From: Myxocyprinus asiaticus
Taxonomy: Eukaryota; Chordata; Actinopteri; Cypriniformes; Catostomidae
Assembly: GCF_019703515.2 (NCBI RefSeq)
Contig: NC_059346.1
Location: 54,820,001-54,884,000 of the forward strand
Length of the DNA: 64,000 nt
Direction of reading: 5' to 3'
The position numbers were made by a program, and so were the translations under genes. Shown one piece after another: positions 1-13,641 of the stretch (positions within the stretch are counted from its first letter, which is position 1; each line of letters opens with the position of its first letter). The notes below the pieces were generated by a model that made no database searches, was not told where the DNA came from, and saw only the letters and a list, made by a program, of their open reading frames with translations.

Positions 1-796
1 TACTTTGAAAGACGAGTCATCTTTAGTCCATTTCAGGCAAAGTAACGGCGAGTGTAAGGGGAGTTCTTCATTTTCTGAGAAACACTGAACTCTGAGGCGG
101 CGGTGGGGGTACCGGATGACAGATTCCTCATATAAAGATTAAGAGACTTGTGTCACTTCAGCATGCCACTGAGGGGTAAACTTTTGCCCAGATGGACACC
201 CAATCCACCCAGCTGGTTCTTAGAAACCAGATTCACAGTGCTGTGTTAATTTTACTTCAGCTCAAAATGTTCTGTCCAAAAATGACAAGTATGGATCTTT
301 GGTTTTACAGATCCCTACATTTCCCACTTAGTGCGTTTTGTGGTTTAGCTTAACTATCGCACCATCCTTGTACCATATTTGATGTTGAAACCAGCTCTGT
401 TTGAGTCACACTATGGTGTTCTGCAGTCACAAAGATAAAAGACGTCTTTGCGCATGACTTTATTTACATGCGTTGGACGGGCATCTCCACAGAGACGGAT
501 GGCTAAGAGGGGAGGGGGACTGAGTTGCTTCTGAGTAACTCAGAGTGACCTGATAGCACTGGCATTGCAGTGCATGGATTGAATGACATCCAGAATTGAC
601 GATAGTGGAATTGTCAGAATGTTTCGCTTCAAGGTTCCACAATGTCCCCAAGACATATCTGACAGGGCCAAAAGGTACACAACAAAGTGTAATAGATTTT
701 CTAAAGAAAATGTGGCCACGTTTACACAGCAGCAGAATACAGTTGTCAGACCTGTTTTGAGTGGTTAATACGGATGCGTTTACACACAGGATGGTT
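1..796. other. Unassigned DNA
   Basis: Mixed-composition sequence with only short open frames that overlap each other on both strands. No motif, terminal repeat or splice-flanked frame was recognised. By position it is pik3r1 intron. Confidence 0.5.
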
Positions 797-804
797 ATTT
801 ACGA

Positions 805-1737
805 TAGGGATGTCCCGATACCATTTATTTGTGACCAAGTAAGAGTGCAGATACTTTTTTTTGGGTACTCGGCGATACAGAGTCCGATGCCCGTTTTTTT
901 TTTTTTTTCGGAACTGCATATCAACAGTTTATTTCAATATTATCATCGAAATGGTGTTTAAATAAATTTATGAAAACTTTAATAAATGAAAGTATAACAA
1001 TTAATTTTCAACATAATATTGTATTATTTTTATGAAACTGTTTTATTCAGAACCTCACAGCACAATCTAAAATACATTGGAGTTATATTTTATCATAAAA
1101 AGTGCTGCACTACAGAGCATCACAGATGTAAGATATTGCTTAAATATAATACAATTACTATTGATTTATTATTTGTTGTAGCAGTAGTAGTATAACAATG
1201 AATATTAAATTTCTGTCATGCTTTAATTTAAATTGAGCTTTTATTTTGGAGGAGCTTTTATTTTGAAGTGTTTGTGTTATGACCAAGGAGCTCTGACATT
1301 ATGACGAGCTTCCCACTCGGGAAAAGCCAGTTGCTGCGTGACTCAGTGATTATTTATCTGCAAAGGCTGCTATTTCATTAAATAAGTATGTACTCTGTTT
1401 ATGCCTTGCGCTACCAAGTGTATGAGCCAAGAAGGATTAAAAGGTACGTGCAGCTGGCGTCACACAACACTGTCTCCACACATTCACAAGTGCTCACATT
1501 TGCAGTGCACCGCTCATGCAAACTATATATTTATATAAACAAATTGCAGCTTTTGCAGTAAAATAATCTCACTAGGACATAAACTGATTTTAATTTGTGT
1601 GCTGAATGTTTACCTAATGACATCTGTACGTCAGATGGTATCGGTTTTTGGTATCTGAGCCTTTTTACGAGTAAGAGTACCAGTACATGAGCGCAGTATC
1701 GGACCAGATACCGATACCAGTATATCCAATATCGGAA
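805..1737. mobile_element. hAT-like non-autonomous DNA element
   Basis: Starts TAGGGATGTCCCGATACC and contains the CGATACC/GTATCGG motifs common at both ends of fish hAT-type elements. It is flanked by a perfect 8-bp duplication ATTTACGA at 797-804 and 1738-1745. The right terminal repeat is imperfect. The interior is AT-rich and has no transposase. Confidence 0.75.
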
Positions 1738-1745
1738 ATTTACGA

Positions 1746-2459
1746 GTGTGACAACCGCATTCTATAACTAAACTGACAACCGAAATTTTTAAGATCTCAC
1801 AATTGCATTCTCAGCAAACCTGTGCTGTGTGAACGGAACCATACTGGGCAACTAGTTGTATGTCACGTCATTTACTATGAAGGCCAGGCATGTCTCGTAT
1901 TTAATCATGAGGGGTTTCGTTAACTCACAGAGATGGAGATATGAGTTGCATGTCATTCGAAGATCCAACCGCTGTCTTTCAGCGAAGCTGCTCGTCTTTG
2001 CGAGCCACACAACAAATGCTTTGCTCTTAACTCATTTAAAAGCATTCAAAGCCGCTGCCGGATAATCATGATCTGATGAATGAACTCGCGCCTCACTTGG
2101 ACTTGTTTATTTAATTACACGGCATCAATTGATGCAGGTGTCATGGACGTCGCCGTCTTTGATATTTACGTTACTGTCTCTATGGCAACAGCTGTCAGAA
2201 TACGGGCTTGACGTTGGTTGTTCGTTCATACAGACAGTATTCAAGCTGCTACTGTAAGCTGTTTTATGAACAGGACATTTAAAGACTCACACCTGTAAGT
2301 AAATGCGGTTGTCAATCTCAAATACTGACACTGTGAACATAGTCTGTAAGTGGTCCTTGCCTGTGCAAAACTCACCACCACGATGCAAGGGTGTTGTAGG
2401 TGGTTGCAATGTATTGCTTTGTGGTTGCTTAGGTATTCCAGTAATCTCAATATTACTTG
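1746..2459. other. Unassigned DNA before the LINE
   Basis: No protein family or repeat end recognised. It may hold part of an older repeat. The frame that opens at 2350 begins here, but its first codons do not resemble LINE protein; the LINE itself appears to start near 2460. Confidence 0.4.
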
Positions 2460-5400
2460 GACTCAAGATGGCGCCGAGTATGGCTGCTGCGTTGCGAGCT
2501 CCGACACAACATGGCAGTGTTTGGTTGTTTTGTTCACAATTCTTATGTTTTTTGTCTTGGATGTTGTCTGCCTTATTGTCTACAACAGACAAACACTTTT
2601 GGACATTGGTTCAGCAATTTCACACCCTAAACCGGACTTCAAATTCCTCAATGCTGACCCGCTGTTTACAAACACGCCAGCGGAGCCCTTTGTCTGTGCT
2701 GCTCGGCCGCGGAAACGCAGGAGGAAAAGGGGAAACAGAGCCGGCGTTCTCATCGGAGTAAGACGCCGCGCAAATCGACCCCCGCTACCCACTATTCTAC
2801 TGGCAAATGTTCAGTCTCTGGATAACAAGCTCTGCGAGCTGAAAGCACGTATCTCTTTCCAACGAGAGACGAGGGACTGCTGCATTATCTGCCTTACAGA
2901 AACTTGGATGTCTGTGGAGATTCCAGACTCGGCCATTGAACCCGCGGGGTTCTCTGTACACCGAGCGGACAGAGTGAAAGACCTCTCAGGTAAAAGCAGA
3001 GGTGGTGGTGTATGTTTTATGATCAACAAATCCTGGTTTGATCAGAGGAACATACATTCTATCAAGTCTTTCTGCTCTTCTGATCTGGAATTTCTCATAC
3101 TTCTGTGTCGACCATTCTGGCTACCGAGGGAATTCACAGCGGTCATTATCACTGCTGTGTACATCCCGCCACAAGCTGACACAGACCGGGCACTCAAGGA
3201 ACTGTATGGGTGTATACAGGAAACCGCGCACCCTGAGGCTGCATTCATTGTGACCGGGGACTTTAATAAAGCCAGTTTCAAATCAGTCGCACCAAAATAC
3301 CACCAGCACATTAGTTTCAACACACAAGGGGACAGGGTTTTGGACCATTGCTACTCTCCCTTCTGGGATGGCTACAAATCCCTCTCCCGCCCACCATTTG
3401 GCAAATCGGACCACTCTTCCATTCTGCTTCTGCCCGCTTACAGGCAGAAACTGAAAAAGGAAGCACCCACCCTCAAAACGATCCAGTGTTGGTCGGACCA
3501 ATCAGATTCTATGCTACAAGACTGTTTTGATCACACGGACTGGGAGATGTTCCGGTCCGCCTTTGATGATGACATCGAGGTTTACGCTGAAAGCATAATG
3601 AGTTTCATCAAAAAGTGCATGGAGAACGTAGTTCCGACCAGAACAATATGGATCTATCCGAACCAGAAGCCATGGATAAATAGCGATGTTCACGCGACAC
3701 TAAATGTGCGGACCTCCGCTTTCAATTCCGGGAACGTGGAGGAGCATAAACAAGCCAGTTATGCCCTCCGAAAAAGACAGCAAAAAGGCAGTACAGGAAC
3801 AAGATTGAAGGACAGTTTAACACCACCAACTCTAGAAGCATGTGGCAGGGAATTAACATCATCACAGACTTTAAAGGGAATAAAAACTCCGCCATGAGCA
3901 CCCCTGCCTCTCTCCCGGATGTGCTAAATACTTTGTATGCTAGTTTTGAGGGAAATAACACCGCCCTCGCGGAGAGAGCTCTTGTGGCCGAAGCTACAGA
4001 GGTTAGTTCACTCTCTGTCTCTGTAGCGGATGTAACCCGATCCTTCCGACGGGTGAATATCTGCAAAGCCGCGAGCCCAGACGGCATTCCGGGCCGTGTC
4101 ATCAGAGCGTGCGCGAACCAACTGGCTGGTGTTTTTACGGACATTTTCAACCTTTCCCTCTCTTTGTCTGTAGTCCCCACATGCTTTAAAACATCCACCA
4201 TTGTGCCTGTTCCAAAGCAATCAAAAATAACTTGCTTAAATGACTGGCATCCTGTTGCTCTGACCCCCATCATCAGCAAATGCTTTGAGAGACTAATCAG
4301 ATTACATCTGCTCTGTGCTGCCTCTCTCTTGACCCATTGCAGTTTGCTTACCGCAACAACCACTGATGATGCCATTGCATCCACAATACACACTGCTCTC
4401 TCCCACCTGGAAAAAAAGAACACTTATGTGAGAATGTTATTTGTAGACTACAGCTCAGCATTCAACACCATAGTGCCCTCCAAGCTAGATGAGAAACTCC
4501 AGGCTCTGGGCTTAAACAGCTCGCTGTGCAGCTGGATCCTGGACTTCCTGTCAAGCAGACGCCAGGTGGTTAGAATAGGCAGCAACATCTCCTCATCACT
4601 GACCCTCAACACTGGAGCCCCACAGGGCTGTGTTCTCAGCCCACTCTTGTATTCCTTGTACACACATGACTGTGTGGCAACACATAGCTCCAATGCCATC
4701 ATTAAGTTTGCTGATGACACGACGGTGGTAGGTCTGATCACTGACAATGATGAAACAGCCTACAGAGAGGAGGTGCACACTCTGACACACTGGTGTCAGG
4801 AGCACAACCTCTCCCTCAATGTCAGTAAGACAAAGGAGCTTGTAGTGGACTTCAGAAGGAAAGACAGAGAACACAGTCCCATCACCATCAATGGAGAACC
4901 AGTGGAGAGAGTCAGCAGCTTCAAGTGCCTGGGTGTCCACATCACTGAGGAACTCACATGGTCCATCTACACTGAAGTCGGTGTGAAGAAGGCTCATCAG
5001 CGCCTCTTCTTCCTGAGACGGCTGAGGAAGTTTGGAATGAACCGCCACATCCACACACGGTTCTACACCTCCACTGTGGAGAGCATCCTGACTGGCTGCA
5101 TCTCCGCCTGGTATGGCAATAGCACAGCCCACAACCGCAAAGCACTAGAAAGGGTGGTGCGAACTGCCAGACACATCATTGGAGGTGAGCTTCCCTCCCT
5201 CCAGGAAATATATACAAGGCGGTGTGTGAAAAAAGCTCAGAGGATCATCAGAGACTCCAGCCACCTGAGCCATGGGCTGTTCTCACTGCTACCATCAGGC
5301 AGGCAGTATCGCAGCATCAGGACCCGCACCGGCCAACTTCATGACAGCTTCTTCCCCCAAGCAATCAGACTTCTGAACTCTTGATCTTCCACGATCAAAA

Positions 5401-5842
5401 TACATCAGCACTGCACTTTATTATTATTACTATTACTCTTATATCTCACATCGGACTGTCATAAATTATATTATTATTATATATATTCTCTCTTAAAAAC
5501 TTACTATCAACCGACAGCCTGAATGTCAATACAGTACAATACAACCTAATGTACATTCTATATATACACTATATATACTTTTTTAATTTTATTGAATAAT
5601 GTGTATCTATATTGTGCGTATTGTATACTGTACAGCGTATGTTATTTGTATATTGTGTTGTGTGTAATTATGTGTATATTAGACTTTAAATTGTGTTGTG
5701 TTAATTTGATGTTTTTGTAAATTGGTATATGTCTCATCACTGTCACGACTACTATATTGATCGTAACTGCACCCAAGAATTTCACACACCATTGCACTTG
5801 TGTATATGGCTGTGTGACAATAAATGTGATTTGATTTGATTT
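2460..5842 (+). mobile_element. Near full-length CR1/L2/Rex-type LINE, copy 1
   Basis: The 5' end is placed at ACTCAAGATGGCGCCGAG (2461-2478), a typical LINE promoter start with a YY1-like AAGATGGC core. The coding region carries an apurinic endonuclease and a reverse transcriptase. The 3' UTR (5385-5842) ends in AATAAATGTG and a short TGATT repeat tail, which is the usual 3' end of this group. A second, 5'-truncated copy at 42601-44189 is almost identical over the shared coding part, so the family was active fairly recently. The precise clade (Rex1 or L2) is not settled. Confidence 0.85.
2468..5384 (+). pseudogene. LINE endonuclease-reverse transcriptase ORF, frameshifted
   Basis: The endonuclease part reads in one frame up to about 3780, with ANVQSLDNK, LTETW, GDFN and SDHS motifs from 2800 to 3420. 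The remainder reads in another frame from about 3785 to the stop at 5384, with LFVDYSSAFNTI (about 4437), [20 protein letters not shown] (about 4612) and the catalytic FADD (about 4710). The shift lies near 3770-3786 in an A-rich run. A block of about 17 codons at 4308-4366 is also out of frame and restored afterwards, removing the expected QFAYR motif. Endonuclease and catalytic residues otherwise look intact. The copy cannot make a full protein. Confidence 0.85.
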
Positions 5843-5953
5843 TAGTTTTTGTCAAAAACATTCTGCCCTAGTCTAAGGGATTTGTATTTATGGCTACAAT
5901 CGTCTGGCAAAAATGGCAAATCCCATATTGTTAATGTAAGTCTGATTGCTTGA

Positions 5954-6513
5954 AGGTGTTATGTATAATATTTTTTACTGTACTAAATCATAAAATGACC
6001 ATAATATGTCATTAGAGAATTAGGAAACATGCTAAGTTGAAATACTGGCTTCTCCGATAACAATGCTATAGCCAGTATATTCTACTTTGAAGTTTCCATT
6101 CCGGGCCGGAATTTCTGTTTATGTTTTGGCCTGTGTGATCCTGCCCACTGATTTGGACAAGTTTGCAGGTAAACAACACTGTGTGCTGCAGCCATGGAAG
6201 CCAGCAAACGAACTGGATCAGAGATAACAGAGTCCACCCGACCTAAAAAGCCTTGCCATCCGTCTAAAAACCACCATGACCAGAGGCGTAGTAAAACAAG
6301 GATAAATACTGGAGATGCCTTTGGAAGATGGAGACAGCTTAAAGCCCAGAAATCCTTTAAAACGGATGGTGAGTTGGCTAATTTGCGTGTCAACATTCTG
6401 GCAACCCGCATGAGCTTCGAGTCTGGGGCGGGGCAAACAACCCTCCAATATTTTGAATTTGGACTGCAGTACCCATTTCAAACACTTGTTGTCAATCTTA
6501 CATATAGCACCTT
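5954..6513. mobile_element. Non-autonomous DNA element, AGGTGCTATATGTAA ends
   Basis: The left end GAAGGTGTTATGTATAA (about 5952) matches inversely the right end CTTACATATAGCACCTTTAA (about 6497-6515). These ends belong to a short-terminal-repeat family that I recall as common in fish genomes. TTAA or TTGA borders the ends. It carries the 108-codon frame at 6194-6520. Confidence 0.55.
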
Positions 6514-6520
6514 TAAGTAA
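6194..6520 (+). pseudogene. Small basic ORF inside a DNA element (108 aa)
   Basis: The frame starts at an ATG after TGCAGCC and encodes an N-terminus rich in K and R, then RINTGDAFGRWRQLKAQK and KTDGELANL. The pattern RINxGxAFxRWRxLK resembles a short conserved segment seen in fish transposon-derived proteins, but I cannot name the family. The C-terminus runs into the element's terminal repeat, so it is a truncated remnant rather than a host gene. No catalytic motif is present. Confidence 0.4.
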
Positions 6521-7885
6521 GAGCATACCTCTCCTCAACAAGTCACTTGACTTGAGGTATCACTCATATTCATAACAAACAGCGCAGGACGAGTTCCATG
6601 CCAAAGTTAAATTAAGGTTAAGGGAATTGAAAAATTAGCTAACAACTGGACAGTCCAGCAAGAAAAGACTGCTGTGCAATACTTGTTGTGATCTCACGCG
6701 ATATTATCCTCTTGTGAAATGCTTGTCGAAACAATGAAAGTATCAATAGCTGAACCTTGGTGGGTAAACGCTAGAGTGCACAATGCTCTAAAAATCTCCT
6801 CATGAAACTCTGTTTCCTACTACTAGGCTTAATTTATCCAAGCTGTGCGACTGTGAGATCACGCAATCAACCGAGCCATGGAAACAATTAAAGTTGCATT
6901 CATAGTCAAGTCCAAGTGCTGTAAGACTTTACAGGTAAAGGGTAAACATTTGCCATGTTGGTGAGTGAAAAACTGTTTAGAATGCCTCACGTTTTATGAA
7001 AGGAAATTAAACACAGAAAAAATGCAGAGAGTGGCCCAGCTCAGATTCAAACAGCCAATAAGTGGGGCTGCAGATTCTGGTTGCCGTAGCAACACAGGGA
7101 AGAGGAAGAGGGAGTGCGCTGCAAGACTGAACAAGTGTAGCGCCTGAATGAGTGGCAGTCCGCTCGTTTATATCTTATAGAATGCAAGGAAAGGAACAGT
7201 ATGGTTAAGAAGCGGAGCACTGCAGCTTGGCTTTTGTTGAACAATCTCTGCATGTCTGAACTGTAGACTAAGATACATACAGTGCTAGAAATAGCTTTCC
7301 CAGCAGTTAATTTTAGGGGTCTACTCATGTATCCAGCATTTCTACATCCTGATCAGTCCTTCTTTGAAATGTTCATTCATGTGTACCTCTAAGAGTACAT
7401 CACGTTGCCTCAAGGGATCAATAATGGGCATTTATCTTTACAAAAGTCCTTAAAATCTGCATTTCAGGAACCAGTTTAACTGCTATCAATCATCAAGGTG
7501 GAGAAGTGAGCAGCTTTTCCTTTTGAGTCACCAGACTGCTCAGGTTTATGTGTATATTTGTATGGTTTGTGTTACATATACTGCATATACCATGTTAAAT
7601 ATACCTGCTTATACTACATATTGGCCAACCTGTGTATAACTAAAAAAAATAAAAAAAATAATATATTATATATATTAATTAACACCACCACACTTTGTTA
7701 ATTCCTTAAGGGTATTCAGAGACATGGAGCCTTTCTAAATTAGGCCATATGTACTATAAATCATGCTAATGTAATACATTTTATAAATTAAAACATCAGT
7801 AACATGCTATGACAGTGCATTGCCCCCTATTGGTTAATAGTATAACAGCCCACATCAACAAAACAATAGTGTAAAATCAATATAT
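6517..7885. other. AT-rich intronic DNA, no feature recognised
   Basis: Contains short A/T runs such as 7640-7680 but no frame with family resemblance, no terminal repeat pair and no tRNA-like box. Nothing further seen. Confidence 0.5.
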
Positions 7886-9506
<1,621 letters not shown>

Positions 9507-9570
<64 letters not shown>

Positions 9571-9580
9571 TATATCTGAC
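9507..9580. repeat. TA dinucleotide microsatellite
   Basis: A run of TA repeats interrupted by a short CACACA, directly next to the Tc1 right end. The TA-rich left edge of the element suggests it inserted into, or shared recombination with, such tracts. Confidence 0.9.
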
Positions 9581-9834
9581 AATATTTTATTATAGGCCTT
9601 AAAGACAGCATATCTGAAACAAACACATTCAGATCTCAATTAGGGTGACAATCAAGTGTTCCCAAAAGTCCCTGTGTGGCTGTATGTTGTCTTTTTTTTA
9701 ATTTTTTTTATCACAATGTTTTAAGTTATGTAATTACGTTGTTAGTTTTATATGTAAATTAGCATTTAATATTTAATCAAAAATAGAACAAAATAAAATG
9801 CCAGCAGGGACTTTTAAATAACAGCTCAGTTTGA

Positions 9835-10194
9835 GGGGGCATGGGTAGCTCATTAGTAAAGACGCTGGCTACCACTCCTGGAGTTCGCTAGTTAGAATCC
9901 TAGGGCGTGCTGAGTGACTCCAGCCAGGTCTCCTAAGCAACCAAACTGGCCCGGTTGCTAGGGAGGGTAAAGTCACATGGGGTAACCTCCTCGTGATCGC
10001 TATAATGTGGTTAGTTCTCGGTGGGGCGCCTGGTGAGTTGAGCGTGGTTGCCGCAGTGGATGGCGTGAAGCCTTGGGTTGACGATCTCAGACGCGGAGGC
10101 AACTGGGATTCGTCCTCCGCCACCCGGACTGAATCACTACGCGACCACGAGGACTTAAAAGCACACTGGGAATTGGGCATTCCAAATTGGGAAA
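9835..10194 (+). mobile_element. Cyprinid tRNA-derived SINE, copy 1
   Basis: Begins GGGGGCATGGGTAGCTCATTAGT (A-box-like) with a disturbed B box (GTTAGAATCC) and ends GGGCATTCCAAATTGGG plus A-run. Flanking 19-bp target duplications with one mismatch lie at 9816-9834 and 10195-10213. It is homologous to the copies at 12769-13192 and 26236-26672. The duplications show LINE-type retrotransposition. Confidence 0.92.
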
Positions 10195-10534
10195 AAATAA
10201 CGGCTCAGTTTGACACGCACGTCTCAATGTCGCACAAGCCAACGATGAAAAGGGGGATGGGGGTAATGACTAACTTTCAGCACATATTTCAATTCTGCTT
10301 TTTTCTGCCGCTCCACCTATTATAACGTGTTGCTAATCCACTCAGCAGACATGCTTGGCCTTCAGTACTATGAATATTTGCCAATTCAGCCCTGTGTCTC
10401 TGGGGCGATCAGTAATGAAGAGCACATGTACACCCTCACACGCACATCCAATAAAAACCAGCTGTTACCGTGGAACCATCACCACTGCACCCAACCCTCA
10501 ATTGAAGCCCAATCTTTTCAGTTCTCGAGTTTGA

Positions 10535-10690
10535 GGTCTATTTTTTTTTTTTTTACAAGGTTTTCCATGTTACTGATGGTAACATTATAGGATTTCAATG
10601 CACTTTTGACCCAGAGGGCTTTAAGAGATATGATCTCTACTGACTGTTATGCAACCACAGCACTTTATCCAATTCAGGATGAACCACAAT
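10535..10690. repeat. Local duplicated segment, unit 1
   Basis: Matches 11610-11765 in the same orientation. Shared strings include GTAACATTATA, AATGCACTTTTGA, AGATATGATCTCTACTGA and TGTTATG. Identity by eye is roughly 80-85 percent over about 150 bp, spacing 1.07 kb. It is not a known repeat end to me. Confidence 0.75.
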
Positions 10691-10937
10691 GAACTGTTTC
10701 GCAAAGCATTTGTAAATCACTTAAATTTGCTTGTGTGTAATACTACAAGGTGTGCACTAAGTTAAATCAATCATAATCAATGCGATATTTGACAGCATTT
10801 TTTCTTTCCCAAACAGGCTTTAAGACTGTACTTTTCTTGAATAAACAGAATAAGGATCTTAATTTCCATGGCAGCATCAAAATTAGTCTCCATTAAATAG
10901 AACCAAAAACAATGATATCCCTAATTATATAAATTAA

Positions 10938-11481
10938 AGGGATAGTTCAACCCAAAAATAAAAATTCTGTCATAATTTACACACCCTTATGTCCTCAAAC
11001 TAGGGAATGCACCGATTCCACTTTTTCTCTACCGACTTTAATACAATTGACACGATTGTGATAGAGTTTTTTTCCATTAATTTTTGTAATAATATTATAT
11101 AATATTTATGACAGTGCTGTCAGTCGATTAACATTTTTAAATCTCGATTAATCTCATAATTTTTGAAAGTGCTGAAATTTAACACTGTATATACTTCTTT
11201 TCTTGTCAAAATGAATTTATTTCCATCTTAGGAAAGAAAACAAAATATGTAACAATATAATACATTTAAGAAAATGAACCCGCATTTGGCGCTTGGCGGG
11301 TGTTAATTTTGGACCCTGTTCTGACAGCTCTAATTTAAAAATAATAATAACATACGATTTTTGTTATAAAAAAGTAATAGCCTATATTTCAATCAAAATT
11401 TCTTAACTTTAAACCGTCTGGACAGCTCCAGAAAACCCTTGAGGATTAGAATTTTCATTTTTGGGTGAAATATTGCTTTAC
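10938..11481. mobile_element. TTAA-flanked foldback element (GGGATAGTTCACCC family)
   Basis: Left end AGGGATAGTTCAACCCAAAAA after TTAA at 10934-10937; the inverse right end TTTTTGGGTGAAATATTGC lies at 11458-11476 with TTAA at 11482-11485. The outer few bases on the right are diverged. The family recurs at 25813-29381, 58661 and 60023-60801. It contains a second small element at 11112-11332. Confidence 0.7.
11112..11332. mobile_element. Small hAT-like element nested in the TTAA element
   Basis: Ends CAGTGCTGTCAG and (inverse) TAGAGCTGTCAG. Flanks ATTTATGA (11104-11111) and ATTTAAAA (11333-11340) match at 6 of 8 positions, consistent with an old 8-bp duplication. Confidence 0.6.
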
Positions 11482-11609
11482 TTAAAACCATTGTCATAAA
11501 TAGCAAGACTTGTTTTTAATAAATATTTTACCAAAAAAAGACAATGCAAAATGCCAAACAATGGGTCTTATTCTTGTAACCAATGCAAATCATATCCCAA
11601 CCCACTAAT

Positions 11610-11765
11610 TAAATCTATTTTTCAAAACATTTTCCAGGTTTTGCACATTACCACCAGTAACATTATACGATTTAAATGCACTTTTGATCCAGAAGGCATT
11701 AATAGATATGATCTCTACTGAGTGTTATGAAACCACATAACTTGATCCAAAACAGCATGAGCTAC
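11610..11765. repeat. Local duplicated segment, unit 2
   Basis: Second copy of the segment at 10535-10690, separated from it by a DNA element at 10938-11481 and unassigned sequence. Confidence 0.75.
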
Positions 11766-12310
11766 AACAAGTTTTTCTTGCCTTGTCTGGGTTTTAGATA
11801 ACATGGACAATTCAAACATTGCTACTGATGTAGAATGGCAGTTCAACGGCCATGCATGGCTGTTTGAATCAGTTCTGCACAAGCCATTAGCTAGAGCACT
11901 ATTCTGCTGCCTACTGCAATTTGAACTAAAAGATGATTGTACGGATTTGTCATGATGCTAAATACATCCACTGGGCACAGACTGTTCAGGGCTAAGCCAC
12001 AGGAACGTGCACCCATAACACCCACGGCCACAAACCAGTCCTGCCTCATCTATAACCACCATGAGCTAATGAGGGCAGTTACCCTGCATGAGAACGACAT
12101 ATGTCTTTACTGCAGAAAGAAACTGCCTTTACCACAAAAAAAAAAAAAAAAGATACAGTAATATTTTCAGATGGCTATACCTTGGTTATTTGATTTATAG
12201 ATACACTACCAATGAAAAGTTAACCAATGAGTTGTTCCAAGATGCTTAAATGTTTGAAATGAGTTTTTTTAATAGATGATTGGATAGTGAAGAAAAAGTA
12301 AACAAGTAAA
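11766..12310. other. Unassigned intronic DNA
   Basis: Includes an A-run at 12136-12151. No protein resemblance or repeat ends recognised. Confidence 0.5.
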
Positions 12311-12324
12311 AATATAAAGCTAAA

Positions 12325-13151
12325 ATATAAAGGCCAAAGTATATTTCAGTTTTCTGTGTGCTGGTATATCTCACGCACAGGGCGCATGACGCATATTTTG
12401 TCATCAGCACAGTACGTGCATTCTTTGCACGTGCATCATCAGTGCATACACCTGCCGTTGACTGCGCTAAAACAATATCACAAAGCAGTTGTAGTGCAAA
12501 TAAGTCGAACGCGTCCATATGGACTCGCAGTCAAAAGAGTAGCATACATAACTACTTTGGAGAAGCGAAAACATAAAAAAGGCCAAAGTATACTTCGGAT
12601 TGTATTTACACAGTCTAGATTTTCTAGACAGGTGGAAAGTCTACATCTTTGCATGTCGTCAGCACTCATGCCTGGCATTTGCAGTGCTAAAAGAAAGTCA
12701 CAAAACAATTATAGTACGAATGTGTCGAACACATCCATATGGACTTGCGGTTAAAAGAGAATACTTTGGGGGGCCTGGGTAGCTAAGTGAGTATTGACAC
12801 TGACTACCACCCCTAGAGTCGCGAGTTCGAATCCAGGGTGTGTTGAGTGAATCCAGCCAGGTTTCCTAAGCAATCAAATTGACCCAGTTGCTATGGAGGG
12901 TAGAGTCACATGGGGTAGCCTCCTCGTGGTTGTGATTAGTGGTTCTCGCTCTCAATGGGGTGTGTGGTAAATTGTGTGTGGATCGCGGAGAGTAGCATGA
13001 GCCTCCACATACTGCGAGTCTCAGCGGTGTCATGCTCAACGAGCCACGTGATAAGATGCGTGGATTGACGGTCTCAGAAGCGGAGGCAACTGAGACTTGT
13101 ATACCACCCGGTAGTGGGAATTGGGCTTTCAAAATTGGGGAGAAAAGGGGA

Positions 13152-13183
<32 letters not shown>

Positions 13184-13250
13184 ATATACTTGAAAGAGTA
13201 TACTTTGAAAGGCTGGAGTGCTCGACCGTACACTAGATGGAATGGGCATA
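12325..13250. repeat. Two tandem units of an unclassified repeat, second split by a SINE
   Basis: Unit 1 (about 12330-12575) and unit 2 (about 12580-12768 plus 13193-13250) share GGCCAAAGTATA at the start, CACAAA.CA.TT.TAGT, GTCGAAC.C.TCCATATGGACT and the following AAAAGAG. A third related copy is at 41235-41495. The end GTATACTTTGAAAGGCT.G(TA).(GC)TCGACC is shared between unit 2 and the 41-kb copy. No terminal inverted repeat was established, so the class is unknown. Confidence 0.7.
12769..13192 (+). mobile_element. Cyprinid tRNA-derived SINE, copy 2
   Basis: Head GGGGGGCCTGGGTAGCTAAG with an intact B box GAGTTCGAATCC near 12822; ends in AGAAAAGGGGATACA and a long T-run (13156-13179). 15-bp target duplications with one mismatch at 12754-12768 and 13193-13207 place it inside the 12.3-13.25 kb repeat. 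It is longer and better preserved than copy 1. Confidence 0.9.
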
Positions 13251-13319
13251 ACTTAACTCCGATGACTTTACTATTATTCAAAAATGTATAAAAATAGCAG
13301 CCTAATGATAAAGGTTGAG

Positions 13320-13609
13320 TAGGGTTGTGCAGTTTATCGAAAAAAAAAACATTTGAAACGGTATGATATCATCTTGTTTCTAATTTTGGTACCATATTAC
13401 AATATGCTGTCATTAGCAAAATGATATGAGATGTGACAAATTTGAGATGAAGTCAATGACAATTTGAAAATAAAATAAAAAACCTCTGGATATGGCCAAG
13501 TGTGATCATTAAATGGCAGAAGGATGAAATTTAATTAAACAATACACTTTCACATGTGCTGCATGCTACAGAATGAACAAGAGGTGCCGCTCTGCTCTGT
13601 CATATGATT

Positions 13610-13641
<32 letters not shown>

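Noticed and set aside
3722..4423. 233-codon minus-strand frame
   Set aside because: Antisense shadow of the LINE reverse transcriptase; its residues have no family resemblance.
9846..9910. tRNA-like A and B boxes at the start of each GGGTAGCTCAG element
   Set aside because: They head 360-430 bp elements with target duplications and cannot fold as complete tRNAs, so they are SINE heads, not tRNA genes.
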